Assembly: GCA_022563855.1 (NCBI GenBank)
Contig: JADFMN010000002.1
Span: forward strand, 124,001-188,000
Length of the DNA stretch: 64,000 bases
Direction: 5' to 3'
Source of the DNA: Armatimonadota bacterium
GTDB taxonomy: Bacteria; Armatimonadota; Fimbriimonadia; Fimbriimonadales; Fimbriimonadaceae
The translations under genes were made by a program, and so were the position numbers. Within the stretch, counting starts at the first letter, position 1. Every line of letters starts with the position of its first letter. The notes beneath the pieces were generated by a model that saw only the letters and a program-made list of their open reading frames with translations, was not told the DNA's origin and searched no databases. Below, piece by piece: positions 26,124 through 34,417 of the stretch.

Positions 26124-27626
26124 ATGCAATCAAAGAAGGAATTTGAAGTCCTCATTCGGGCCAAGTACCCGATCATCTACGTCGTGACTTGGGAAGAGCA
26201 GCGCTTCTTGGAAGCGATTGCAGAAGTGGCCAAGGAGCTTGATCGCGATCTCCATGTTTGGTCGATTACACAAGGGTTGAAACCGCCGGTGGCTAGAACG
26301 AGAGGTCCGGCAAAACCTTCGAAACTGGCGAGTGAGCTGGAGGTGCTCGCGCAGGTGCACGAATCGCCGGAGTTCACCGTGTTCGTCCTGAAGGACTTTC
26401 ACGCTTATCTAAAAGATGCGCGGGTTATCCGGCTTCTGCGCGATCTCGCGGTTCGCCTGCGCAGCCGTGCGTCGACGCTGTTCCTGGTGTCACCAAGCCT
26501 GAGTTTGCCCACGGAGCTGGAGAAGGACTTGACCGTCGTCGAGTTCCCGCTGCCAAGCGCTGAAGACATCGCCGAGCAGCTCGATGAAGTGATCGAGGCG
26601 ATGAAGGACGTCGAGGCTGTCGACGTAGATTTGACCGACGACGAAAGGGAGCTGCTGATCCACTCCGCCCAGGGGTTGACGAGCGCTGAAATCGAGTCCG
26701 CCTTTGCTCGCAGCCTGGTAGTGAAGAAGTCGCTCTGCGTTGAGACGATCATCGAAGAGAAAAAGCAGATCGTGCGCAAGACGGGCATGCTTGAGTTTTA
26801 TCCGGCGGACAACACCCTTGCGGACGTCGGCGGGCACGAACTGCTGAAGACGTGGCTTGGGAAGCGATCAAAGTCGTTGAGCGAAGCGGCGCGAGCGTTC
26901 GGCATTCCATCCCCTCGCGGCATCCTGCTTTTGGGCGTGCAGGGGTGCGGCAAGTCGCTCGTAGCCAAAGCGGTCGCGTCGACTTGGAACCTGCCGATGC
27001 TCAAAATGGACGTGGGCCGAATCTTCGGAAGCTATGTCGGGCAGAGCGAGGAGAACATGAGGAGGGCGATCCGGCTGGCGGAGTCGCTGGCGCCGTGCGT
27101 CCTTTGGCTCGATGAGATGGAGAAGGGGTTCGCCGGCGTGGGAGGCGGCGTCAGCGACAGCGGAACGACCGCGCGCGTGTTCGCGACGTTCTTGACATGG
27201 ATGCAGGAGAAGACCAAGCCGGTGTTCCTCATCGCGACGGCCAACGATGTCTCAGCACTGCCGCCTGAGCTGTTGCGCAAAGGCCGGTTCGACGAGATCT
27301 TCTTCGTCGATCTGCCGAACCTCGAGGACCGCAAGGAGATCTTCAAGATTCACATAACGAAGCGTGGCCGATCGCCTCGAAAGTTCAGAGTCGCAGAGCT
27401 GGCAAAGGCAACGAAGGGGTTCAGCGGCGCTGAAATCGAGCAACTCGTGATCGGCGCCCTGCACCTCGCCTTCGACGCAGGTCGCGAGCTTGAGACGAAG
27501 GACATCATGCAGGAAGCGAAGAACCAGGTGCCGTTGAGCAAGATGATGCCGGAAGAGATTTCGATGTTGCGAGCCTGGGCCAAGAACCGCGCGCGACCAA
27601 GTTCAAAGCGCACTGCTGACGACTAG
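26124..27626 (+). CDS. Ycf46-like AAA+ ATPase
   Basis: The 500-aa product has an N-terminal domain starting [20 protein letters not shown] (about 6-25). This is the arrangement of Ycf46-type AAA proteins, where the N-terminal half is a degenerate ATPase-like domain. The C-terminal AAA module has Walker [15 protein letters not shown] (about 270-283), Walker [12 protein letters not shown] (about 326-336), and an arginine finger in RKGRFDEIF. Cyanobacterial and plastid Ycf46 affects photosynthetic carbon use, but the role in heterotrophs is unknown. It lies between the M20 gene and lnt. Confidence 0.85.
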   Translation: MQSKKEFEVLIRAKYPIIYVVTWEEQRFLEAIAEVAKELDRDLHVWSITQGLKPPVARTRGPAKPSKLASELEVLAQVHESPEFTVFVLKDFHAYLKDARVIRLLRDLAVRLRSRASTLFLVSPSLSLPTELEKDLTVVEFPLPSAEDIAEQLDEVIEAMKDVEAVDVDLTDDERELLIHSAQGLTSAEIESAFARSLVVKKSLCVETIIEEKKQIVRKTGMLEFYPADNTLADVGGHELLKTWLGKRSKSLSEAARAFGIPSPRGILLLGVQGCGKSLVAKAVASTWNLPMLKMDVGRIFGSYVGQSEENMRRAIRLAESLAPCVLWLDEMEKGFAGVGGGVSDSGTTARVFATFLTWMQEKTKPVFLIATANDVSALPPELLRKGRFDEIFFVDLPNLEDRKEIFKIHITKRGRSPRKFRVAELAKATKGFSGAEIEQLVIGALHLAFDAGRELETKDIMQEAKNQVPLSKMMPEEISMLRAWAKNRARPSSKRTADD

Positions 27627-27694
27627 GGCTCCATGGATCGAAATCGCAACCCGTTCTGCAAGCGCCCCGCGCATCTCGCTGGCGGAGGGCGGCG

Positions 27695-29200
27695 GTGAAG
27701 AAGGCGCTGGCGTCGATTCGTCGTGCATGGCCGGCGCTTTTGGCCGCGGGTCTGCTCAGCCTTGCGTTTCCGCCCGCAAATGTCGCGCTGATCGTGTTCA
27801 TCGCTCTTGCGCCGTGGCTGGCTTCTCTTCGTGACACGGATGGTCGCGGCGCTTGCAAGTCCGGTTGGATTTTCGGCTTTGTCTACTTTCTTTTTCAGAT
27901 GTTCTGGCTGGTTCCGTTTGTCAGTCACTGGACGGGGAGCTACCTGCTGGCCGCTATTCCGTGGGTTCTCGCGGCTGCGATCGCCGGTCTCTACTACGTG
28001 CTCACAGGGTGGCTGATCCACCGATGCTGGAAGCTCTCGCGACCGTGGGTGATTCCGCTGGTCTGGGCCGGGTCGGAGGCGGCGCGATCGTACATCCACG
28101 AGTTGGCTTTCCCCTGGGGCATCGCTGCCATGCCGTTGTGGCGATTCCCCGCGATCGTTCAGCACGCCGCGTGGGGAACCTTGTTCCTCGTGTCGGCGTG
28201 GGTGATCCTGCCGAACCTGCTTGCCGCGATGTACATCTGGCCGACCGACAAGAGTGAAGGCTCGCTGAGCACGGTGCGAAAAGTGTGGCGCTACGGCGGC
28301 GTGTTCGTTGGATTGCTTGCGCTTTCATTGGTTCGGTACGGCCAGCCGCAGGAAGGTGAGAGTTTTACCGTCACCGTCGGCCAGACCGGGGTCGACGTTG
28401 CGTTTGGCGACCCCGAAACGCGCGCGTCCGACCTGGCGCAATCAATCGACCTGATACTGGCGGCAGCTGTCTTGCAGGGCGCCGATCTTGTCGTGCTGCC
28501 AGAGGGCACAACGTCGCCGTCAACGATGATTCCTCCGCCAGAGTTTGCTGGCCGCGAGCCAGAAACGCCAGTGCTGTTCGGCGGCAACAGGGTCGATGCG
28601 GACGGGAAAACGTATCAGACCGCGATCGCATACACCGGCGACGGTTGGGCGCATGCGGACAAGACGCGACTCGTCATATTCGGAGAGTACGTGCCGCTGC
28701 GCGACAGTCTTCCGTTTCTCAAGGCGTTCGACCTTCCGTCCGGCGACATCACCCCGGCCGACAAGCTCTCGGTTATCGAGATCAACGGCGTGATCGTCGG
28801 ACCGATGCTCTGCTTCGAGGGCGTTTTTCCCGATATCGCCGAGCGCGAGGGGAGGATGGGCGCGCAACTGCTGGCGGTCATGTCGATCGACGATTGGTAC
28901 GTCGGAACGATGGCGCATGACCAGCTCTGGATGTCTACGGTATGGCGGAGCATCGAGTCGGGGCTGCCGCTGGTCCGCGCGGCGAGCACCGGGGTCAGCC
29001 TGGCGACGGACTCGCGGGGCAATCTTTTGGAGGTGGCGCCGACAGGTCTGACGGTGCCGATGGACGTTGAACTGATCGTTCCCGCTGGTTCTGACGCCGC
29101 ACCGTACCGGTTCGCCTTCGTGTGGCTCTGCTGGCTCGCGATGGCCTGGATCGGACTGGAATCGGTTGTGAGGCCCAGGCTTGGACGGGGTGAGAAATAG
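27695..29200 (+). CDS. lnt: Apolipoprotein N-acyltransferase
   Basis: The 501-aa inner-membrane enzyme has six or more N-terminal transmembrane helices (about 10-210) and a periplasmic nitrilase domain. The triad is visible: Glu in VVLPEGTTSPS (about 270), Lys in ADKTRLVIFGEYVPL (about 324) and Cys in GPMLCFEGVFPD (about 371). A final membrane helix follows. It N-acylates the diacylglyceryl cysteine of lipoproteins, as needed for export to an outer membrane, which supports a diderm envelope. The start is GTG 27695, with GGAGGG upstream. Confidence 0.93.
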   Translation: MKKALASIRRAWPALLAAGLLSLAFPPANVALIVFIALAPWLASLRDTDGRGACKSGWIFGFVYFLFQMFWLVPFVSHWTGSYLLAAIPWVLAAAIAGLYYVLTGWLIHRCWKLSRPWVIPLVWAGSEAARSYIHELAFPWGIAAMPLWRFPAIVQHAAWGTLFLVSAWVILPNLLAAMYIWPTDKSEGSLSTVRKVWRYGGVFVGLLALSLVRYGQPQEGESFTVTVGQTGVDVAFGDPETRASDLAQSIDLILAAAVLQGADLVVLPEGTTSPSTMIPPPEFAGREPETPVLFGGNRVDADGKTYQTAIAYTGDGWAHADKTRLVIFGEYVPLRDSLPFLKAFDLPSGDITPADKLSVIEINGVIVGPMLCFEGVFPDIAEREGRMGAQLLAVMSIDDWYVGTMAHDQLWMSTVWRSIESGLPLVRAASTGVSLATDSRGNLLEVAPTGLTVPMDVELIVPAGSDAAPYRFAFVWLCWLAMAWIGLESVVRPRLGRGEK

Positions 29201-29213
29201 GAAACTGCGCGCC

Positions 29214-29219
29214 GATAAT
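29214..29219 (+). promoter_or_regulatory. -10-like box, leaderless type
   Basis: GATAAT ends 8 nt before ATG 29228 of the small membrane protein gene. Confidence 0.4.
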
Positions 29220-29227
29220 CAGGGGTA

Positions 29228-29635
29228 ATGGCCGCCGCGCCCAAGACCGATCCGATGCCCGATATCGTCGTGCGAGACCTGCCGGTCGAAATCCGCACGG
29301 GCATGTCGCGCGAGCAGCTGCAGGCGATTCGCAAGGCGGTCAGTCGCCAAACGTCCAAACGACGTCATTTCATCGACGTGCGAATCTTGATCCCGCTGAT
29401 ATTCACGCAGCTGTACGTCGTGTTCCTGATCGGTCGTGACACCCGCAAAGAGACCGAGGACGTCATGGACGACCGCCGATCGGAAGGCGGCAAGATCGTC
29501 CTGCGCGCATGGTCCGTGATCTTGGCGACGGTCGTTGTGTTCACCGGGCTTGTAGTTCTGTACATCGTCAAAACCCGCGCCGGAATCAACCTCTTCGACG
29601 GCCACCTGCGGGACTGGCTTCCGTTCTTCGACTAA
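29228..29635 (+). CDS. Small two-helix membrane protein, unknown
   Basis: The 135-aa product has a cytoplasmic-type N-terminus (about 1-55, VRDLPVEIRTGMSREQLQAI) and two predicted transmembrane helices (about 56-75 LIPLIFTQLYVVFLIG, and about 97-120 WSVILATVVVFTGLVVLYIV). A short charged loop (RDTRKETEDVMDDRRSEGG) joins them. No family is recognised. It starts 27 bp after lnt but has its own GATAAT box. Confidence 0.6.
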   Translation: MAAAPKTDPMPDIVVRDLPVEIRTGMSREQLQAIRKAVSRQTSKRRHFIDVRILIPLIFTQLYVVFLIGRDTRKETEDVMDDRRSEGGKIVLRAWSVILATVVVFTGLVVLYIVKTRAGINLFDGHLRDWLPFFD

Positions 29636-29763
29636 ACCTGGCGGTGAAAGATATCCGTTTGAGATATCGCATCCTTCGCCTCCAGTTTCATCTATAGTCC
29701 GCCAAAATCAGCTCACAATGTGAGAGAATAGGTTGTTGAGCTGTCATGAATGGAGAAACAGCA

Positions 29764-30168
29764 ATGAATAGACTCTTATCAGAAGAGGAAGCCGACGGCA
29801 AGGTCGCCGAGGTGTATGCGGAGATCGAGGAGGAGTTCGGCAAGGTTCCAAACTTCTTCAAAGCGCAGGCTGCGGTGGACGCTGAGTGGCTCGAAGTGAA
29901 CTGGCAAAGACAGAAGCTTATCATGCTTTCTTCCGGCGGTCTCGACCGCAAAACGCGAGAGCTGATCGCCTATGCGGTTTCTTCGGTCAATCAGAACGAG
30001 TACTGCTGCGTCGCACATGAGGGAATGGCACGAGACAGCGGCGCCACCGACCAGGAAATCGATCAGACCAGACAGATCATCGAGCTGTTCTGCAGCTTCA
30101 ATGCAATCGCAGAAACCTTGCGCGTGCCGATCGATATCGGCCCGGTAGTCCCTGTGGACGCTTCGTAG
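29764..30168 (+). CDS. AhpD/carboxymuconolactone decarboxylase family peroxidase-like protein
   Basis: The 134-aa product is all-helical, with the AhpD-like active-site segment NEYCCVAHEGMARD (about 79-92; Cys-x3-His type) preceded by LDRKTRELIAYAVSSVN. Members are small alkylhydroperoxidases or peroxidase-related proteins. The typical CxxC pair is replaced by adjacent cysteines (CC) before VAH, so the chemistry may differ. ATG 29764 is chosen for GGAG 8 nt upstream; ATG 29746 is in frame. An integron attC site, in the orientation that would make this gene its cassette gene, lies 128 bp downstream. Confidence 0.8.
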   Translation: MNRLLSEEEADGKVAEVYAEIEEEFGKVPNFFKAQAAVDAEWLEVNWQRQKLIMLSSGGLDRKTRELIAYAVSSVNQNEYCCVAHEGMARDSGATDQEIDQTRQIIELFCSFNAIAETLRVPIDIGPVVPVDAS

Positions 30169-30296
30169 GACCTCGCAGGCCAACAAGATGCCCAGCGGTC
30201 GCAGACAATCCGCGCCCTAGCCGGGAGGGACAGGGGGACAAACCCTCGGGACGGGTCTGCTGGCTTGGGCTACCAGTGGCGATAGGACAGTTCTGA

Positions 30297-30369
30297 CCCC
30301 TAACAAGTCGCTCCAACCGACGGACTTGCGGTCGCGCCGCTCGTCCGTCGGTGAACTCGGTCGTTGGGC
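30297..30369 (+). mobile_element. Integron attC recombination site
   Basis: The site runs from CCCCTAAC (inverse core, R'') to GTTGGGC (core GTTRRRY, R') over 73 bp. Between them lie AAGTCGCTCCA, the perfect 10-bp arms ACCGACGGAC/GTCCGTCGGT (30316-30325, 30343-30352), and GAACTCGGTC. The order and the characteristic unpaired spacers agree with classical attC sites read in the plus direction. It ends 7 bp before the stop codon of the convergent MDR gene. No integrase gene is present in the window. Confidence 0.75.
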
Positions 30370-30376
30370 GATTGCC

Positions 30377-31414
30377 CTAGTTCTCTGACCACGGCAACAG
30401 CACGAGGTTTCCGCTGACCTTGCCGGCAGCGATCAGGCGATGAGCCTCTGCCGCCTTGCTGAGCGGAAGAGTGCGGTCGAGCACCGGCTTGATGCGGCCC
30501 GCACGGACCTGCTCCAGTCCCCATTCGAGGTCCTCGATGTCGCTCGCCATCGAGCCGCGGAGCTGTTTCTGGGCAAAGAACAGGCTTCGAATGTCGAACT
30601 TGACTTCGGGACCGGCCGCAAAGCCGAAGGCGACGATAACGCCCATGGGCTTCGTGGCTTCAATGCTCTTGGCCAAGACGTCTCCAGCGAGGTTGTCGAT
30701 CACGACGTCGGCGCCGACTCCGTCCGTCCATGCCGTGACGCGCTCGACGAAGTCCTCGTTGCGAGTGTTGATCACAAGGTCCGCGCCCAGCTCTCTGGCA
30801 AATTCGACCTTCTCATCGCTACGAACCGTCGTCGCGACGTCCGCGCCCAGCGCCTTGGCGACCTGAATCTGCATGCTGCCGGAACCGGAAACGCCTGCAT
30901 GAATCAGAACCTTGTCGCCGGCCTTGACTTCGCCGACCTGTTTGAGAGCATGTACAGCCGTCGCCAGAACGACCGGAAGCGTAGCCGCCTCTTCGGGCGT
31001 AAGCCCAGTCTCATCTTTGATAACGGCGTAGGCAGGGACTTCCATGTACTGTGCGTAAGTCCCGGAGATGTGCAGCCCTGGCAATGCAAAGCTCGGGGCG
31101 GCTATCGCAGGACGGACGTCGGTCTCGTCCGCGTTTTGCGGATATCCCGGGGCTACGATCACTCGCTCGCCAGTGCGGAAGCCGGTGACTCCTTCCCCGA
31201 GCTCGGCTACTTCGCCAGCGGCGTCTGCGCCGAGAATGTGCGGGAACGGAAGTTCAGGAACGATGATTCCTTCGCGGATGTAGTGGTCCAGGCGGTTGAC
31301 GCCTGCTGCGAGCACTTTGACCAGGACGTGGCCGGGTCTCGGGCTCGGCACGTCGATGTCTTCGTACTTGAGCACGTCGATGTCGCCGAATTCGTGAATT
31401 ACTGTTGCTTTCAT
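30377..31414 (-). CDS. Zinc-independent MDR oxidoreductase (quinone oxidoreductase-like)
   Basis: The 345-aa product has an N-terminal GroES-like domain (about 1-130, HILGADAAGEVAELG) and a Rossmann domain with HAGVSGSGSMQIQVAKALGA (about 166-185) for NADPH. The four-Cys structural zinc loop of alcohol dehydrogenases is absent. It probably reduces quinones or enones with NADPH in detoxification. It is the first of a run of minus-strand genes each flanked by repeats. Its stop lies against the attC site, and repeat A lies directly upstream of its start. Confidence 0.88.
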   Translation of the reverse strand: MKATVIHEFGDIDVLKYEDIDVPSPRPGHVLVKVLAAGVNRLDHYIREGIIVPELPFPHILGADAAGEVAELGEGVTGFRTGERVIVAPGYPQNADETDVRPAIAAPSFALPGLHISGTYAQYMEVPAYAVIKDETGLTPEEAATLPVVLATAVHALKQVGEVKAGDKVLIHAGVSGSGSMQIQVAKALGADVATTVRSDEKVEFARELGADLVINTRNEDFVERVTAWTDGVGADVVIDNLAGDVLAKSIEATKPMGVIVAFGFAAGPEVKFDIRSLFFAQKQLRGSMASDIEDLEWGLEQVRAGRIKPVLDRTLPLSKAAEAHRLIAAGKVSGNLVLLPWSEN

Positions 31415-31423
31415 CTGAGTTTC

Positions 31424-31508
31424 CTCGTTACGCGGTTACAAGGGCCTCGCAGCGCCTCCCGGTTCCCCACATTTGCGGCGGGAGGCTTGGCTGAGTCCTA
31501 AAGACCCA
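31424..31508. repeat. Intergenic repeat, copy A
   Basis: About 85 bp, roughly 87% identical to copy B (32741). Shared blocks are CTCGTTACGCGG, TACAAGGGC, CGGTTCCCC, TTGGCT and TAAAGACCC. In this copy only, arms GCCTCCCG/CGGGAGGC could form a hairpin. Confidence 0.75.
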
Positions 31509-31563
31509 TGTGCTGCGAAGGTTACCAGAATTGCGGTTCTCGGAGTCGTGAGTGTGCCCGCCG

Positions 31564-32637
31564 TTAGCGCGTCTCCGAGGTCATGAAGTTGCGGATCAGC
31601 TTCGCGATGACATCGCCGTCTTCTTCAAGGGCAAAATGCCCGGTGTCCAGCAGGTGAAATTCGAGGTTCTTCAAATCCCGCTTGTACGGGTGTGCGCCCG
31701 CAGCCGGGAAAATCTCGTCGTTCGCGCCCCACACGATCAGCGTCCGCGGCTGGTGCTCGCGAAAATACGCTTGCCAGCTAGGATACAGAGGCGGGTTGCT
31801 GCCGTAGTCGTAGAACAGTTGAAGTTGAATCTCCGCATTTCCCGGCCGATCCAGGAGTCTCTGCGTGACGTGCCAATTGTCGGGGCTGATCGTCTCCGGG
31901 TTACGAACGCCGTTGGTGTACTGCCATTTCGTCGCGTCCAGGGTCACGAGAAAGCGGATCGCGTCTTCGTTCGCCATATTGGGCTGCTTGTAAGCAGCCT
32001 TGACGTTTTTCCACCATTCGTTGTCAAGACCCTTGTTGACGGCCCCACGATCTTTCCAGTACTCCTTGATCGGCTCCCAGAAATCATTGTCAATTCCTTC
32101 GACGTAGGCGTTGCCGTTCTGGATGATGAGCGAATCGATGCGCTCGGGGTGTTTAGCTGCCAGACGGAAGCCGATCGGAGCACCGTAGTCCATCAGGTAG
32201 AGGCTGTAGTGATCGAGGCCAAGCTCCTCAGTGAACTTGTCGATGATTTGGCTGAGATAGTCGAACGTGTAGTCGAACTCATCGACCGCAGGCATCGAAC
32301 TGTTCCCGTATCCGGGGTAGTCCGGCGCCACCAAATGAAACTGGTCTGCCAGTGCAGGGATAAGATCCCGGAACATGTGCGAAGAAGTCGGAAAACCGTG
32401 CAGCAATAGTAGGGTCGGTGCATCTGGCGAACCGGCCTCGCGATAGAAGATCGTTTGCCCATCGATTTCGATCGTGCGGTGCATGACCTGGTTCGTGTCG
32501 GCAATCTTGGCTTGGTTCGTATCGGCGATCTTGGTCTGAGTCTCCTCACTCCCGGACAGCAGCGGCGCAAACATGACAAGGGACGTTCCCAAGGCGAATC
32601 TCATGGGATTGTTAGTGAACATTTTCGTTAGATTCAT
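31564..32637 (-). CDS. Exported alpha/beta hydrolase (epoxide hydrolase / haloalkane dehalogenase type)
   Basis: The 357-aa product has a signal-like N-terminus ([17 protein letters not shown]) and an alpha/beta fold with the oxyanion motif [14 protein letters not shown] (about 77-90). The nucleophile elbow [12 protein letters not shown] carries Asp (about 151), which points to epoxide hydrolase or dehalogenase chemistry rather than esterase. The acid is in WGANDEIF and the base in [10 protein letters not shown]. Just after the signal an eight-residue unit KIADTNQ(A/V) is repeated in tandem (about 37-52). It lies between repeats A and B. Confidence 0.88.
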   Translation of the reverse strand: MNLTKMFTNNPMRFALGTSLVMFAPLLSGSEETQTKIADTNQAKIADTNQVMHRTIEIDGQTIFYREAGSPDAPTLLLLHGFPTSSHMFRDLIPALADQFHLVAPDYPGYGNSSMPAVDEFDYTFDYLSQIIDKFTEELGLDHYSLYLMDYGAPIGFRLAAKHPERIDSLIIQNGNAYVEGIDNDFWEPIKEYWKDRGAVNKGLDNEWWKNVKAAYKQPNMANEDAIRFLVTLDATKWQYTNGVRNPETISPDNWHVTQRLLDRPGNAEIQLQLFYDYGSNPPLYPSWQAYFREHQPRTLIVWGANDEIFPAAGAHPYKRDLKNLEFHLLDTGHFALEEDGDVIAKLIRNFMTSETR

Positions 32638-32995
32638 GATTAGATTCCTGGGCCAACTTAATCAAGTTGACCTGTGCCCGGCAGCGTTGCCGCGCACTTG
32701 AGTGACAAGCGCTCCGCCCTGCGGCGATACACCTCTCGAACTCGTTACGCGGCTACAAGGGCGGAGCAGCGCGTCACGGTTCCCCGCATTTGTGGCAGGA
32801 GGTTTGGCTTAGTCTAAAGACCCGTATCCGGCGGGTGGCCTGTGGTGACCACGAACGTACCACTCGTGTGCCCTCCACGGATCCACGTCCTGAGGCAGTT
32901 AGCTCCGGCTAGACCCCGGCCGAATACTTCCGTGCTCCGCCAGCGAGTGCGAACGGCGCGACAGCCCGTCAGTCCGGGCGCTGAGAAAGAAGCCG
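32638..32995. other. Intergenic region holding repeat B
   Basis: This 358-bp gap holds repeat B (32741-32824). A right-hand block at about 32946-32985 (GCGCGACAGCCCGT) recurs beside copy C at 34098. No coding sequence is seen. Confidence 0.5.
32741..32824. repeat. Intergenic repeat, copy B
   Basis: 84 bp with about 11 differences from copy A. It lies between the hydrolase and MOSC genes. The hairpin arms of copy A are not conserved here. Confidence 0.75.
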
Positions 32996-33643
32996 CTATC
33001 CCGAAAGCCTCTCAAGCTGATGCTCGAAAAAGCCACGCCAACGCTCGGGTAGAACCTCGACGGTAACGGCCTTTCGCAGGAGCGGCTCGTTTGCGCGATC
33101 CGTCGTGTAGAGGCGCGTGACGTCGGCGACGCTCAGCCCGGCCGGGTGCTCCGAAACGCGCTCAAGGCTGTCGCCCGCCTGGATCTGGCCCTCCTCGACG
33201 ACGCCGAAATAAAAGCCGGTGCGCTGGCTCTGCAAGAACCGCTTCACCATGTCATCGCGGCCGAAGCGAATCCCGAGCTTGAAGCAGGGCATCCGGGGCT
33301 CGGTAACGACCACGCGGGCGCTGCCGACCTGAAACTCATCACCGATGTTTATGGTCTCTTCGTCCGCTCCATCAACGGTCAAGTTCTCACCGAACGCCCC
33401 CCAACCAAGCTCGGCGTCAGGTAGCTCGCCACGCCAGAACTCATAGTGCTGGGACGAATAGACGTAGACCGCCTTCGTCGGTCCGCCATGCACTGAGAGG
33501 TCCGCCTGTCGGTCGCCCTCGAGGTTGTGCCGCCGAAGCGCCACGATGCCGTCCACTGGAAACTTGAAAATCCCGGTCGTCACGGTCTTACCCTTCCAAC
33601 TGACCTCACGAGGAAGTCCGACGTTGACGGAGACCAGTTTCAC
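32996..33643 (-). CDS. MOSC domain protein (YiiM-like)
   Basis: The 215-aa product matches YiiM-type MOSC proteins: KLVSVNVGLPREVSWKGK at the start, LEGDRQADLSVHGGPTKAVYV (about 43-63), GENLTVDG, and the sulfur-handling cysteine in TEPRMPCFKLGIRFG (about 118-132). A C-terminal 3-alpha domain follows (SVADVTRLY). YiiM reduces N-hydroxylated base analogues with molybdenum cofactor. GTG 33643 overlaps the stop of the preceding ORF (GTGA), so it is translationally coupled. A longer in-frame start at 33691 lies inside that ORF. Confidence 0.88.
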   Translation of the reverse strand: MKLVSVNVGLPREVSWKGKTVTTGIFKFPVDGIVALRRHNLEGDRQADLSVHGGPTKAVYVYSSQHYEFWRGELPDAELGWGAFGENLTVDGADEETINIGDEFQVGSARVVVTEPRMPCFKLGIRFGRDDMVKRFLQSQRTGFYFGVVEEGQIQAGDSLERVSEHPAGLSVADVTRLYTTDRANEPLLRKAVTVEVLPERWRGFFEHQLERLSG

Positions 33644-33939
33644 GCGGCCCTCACTTTCAAATCCCGACTCCGCGAACCGGCGCCCTTCCACAGGACGTAC
33701 GGGCTCATCACGTTGACGACCAGCGGGATGTTCGGCTCGTTCGGTTGCAGATGGAACAGGGACGGATCGTCCACCACCATGTGCACGCTGGTCGCTACCC
33801 CCATGATTCCCGTCAGCATCACGGCCGCTGCGCGGACGGGATCGCCTTGTTCGAGAAGTTGATAGCCAGCGGGAGTTCCGGTATGGCCGCCTGCTGATGC
33901 GACTAGGATATTTGCCTTCTTCACTAGTTCTTGCTCCAA
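33640..33939 (-). CDS. Hybrid ORF: NmrA-like N-terminus joined to an unrelated hydrophobic segment
   Basis: The 99-aa frame starts VKKANILVASAGGHTGTPAG, which aligns with the start of the intact NmrA protein (KKNNILILVTGAAGKTGAPV at 34418), up to about residue 37 (GDPVRA). The rest (AAVMLTGIMGVATSVHMVVD ... NIPLVVNVMSPYVLW) is unrelated to NmrA and looks like part of a small membrane protein. It is probably a fusion made by recombination between two degraded genes. It still overlaps the MOSC start by 4 bp and may serve to couple translation. Confidence 0.5.
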   Translation of the reverse strand: MEQELVKKANILVASAGGHTGTPAGYQLLEQGDPVRAAAVMLTGIMGVATSVHMVVDDPSLFHLQPNEPNIPLVVNVMSPYVLWKGAGSRSRDLKVRAA

Positions 33940-33957
33940 TGTTTCGACATCGGTCGA

Positions 33958-34005
33958 GTCGTTATGCCGCTACAAGGGCATGACGGCGCTCTACGGTTCC
34001 CCTGA
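33958..34005. repeat. Intergenic repeat, copy C (partial)
   Basis: About 48 bp matches the left half of copies A and B (GTCGTTATGCCGCTACAAGG, then CGGTTCCCC). The right half (CATTTG ... TAAAGACCC) is missing. Confidence 0.6.
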
Positions 34006-34149
34006 ACCTGTTACAGTACCCAGGAAGAACCATAAGGATCCTTGTGTGGCTGAATCGCCCGCGTCCGTCATCGGAAGTACTCGCAGTAAGGGCGAACTGC
34101 GCGACAGCCCGTGAGCCGGGACGCCGGGCGAAATCAACGTTAAAGTTCA

Positions 34150-34251
34150 ACAGCACTAGAGACGGCCCGGTATTCGCGGCGGCCCGCCGATCCGCTCGAC
34201 GGCGTCTCTCTTGTCGCGGAATATCTCGTTCCGGCAGTCGGCGGCGACCGC
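34150..34251 (-). pseudogene. NmrA-family C-terminal remnant, inverted relative to the intact gene
   Basis: On the minus strand this reads AVAADCRNEIFRDKRDAVER then IGG, against KAVAVDHQNGIFRGETDVVER then IGG near the end of the intact NmrA protein. After a short deletion and frameshift it continues REYRAVS, against REHRAVF. It is a broken copy with no start. Confidence 0.65.
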
Positions 34252-34417
34252 AGAACAGCAACGACTGGCGCTGCTCGACTCGAGCGCTACGAGCGGAACC
34301 GTGTGGCCACAGCCGCTGGTGGGAAGGGAACCGCGTTGAGGCGCGCAAAGCGCTGACAGGCCGGGAACTTTTTTTGAAACCAAAGCTTTGTACGGAAGTT
34401 AATTGTAGGAATGAACA

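Larger units (their letters stand above)
33940..34417. other. Intergenic region with repeat C and an NmrA remnant
   Basis: This 478-bp stretch holds repeat C (33958-34005), the block shared with repeat B (about 34095-34125) and an inverted NmrA C-terminal remnant (34150-34251). The remaining part near 34260-34400 shows no coding match. Confidence 0.55.

Noticed and set aside
31424-32824. Repeats A and B as additional attC sites
   Set aside because: They lie where attC sites would be and contain TACAAGGGC, but neither has a proper GTTRRRY/RYYYAAC core pair, and the arms that pair in A do not pair in B.
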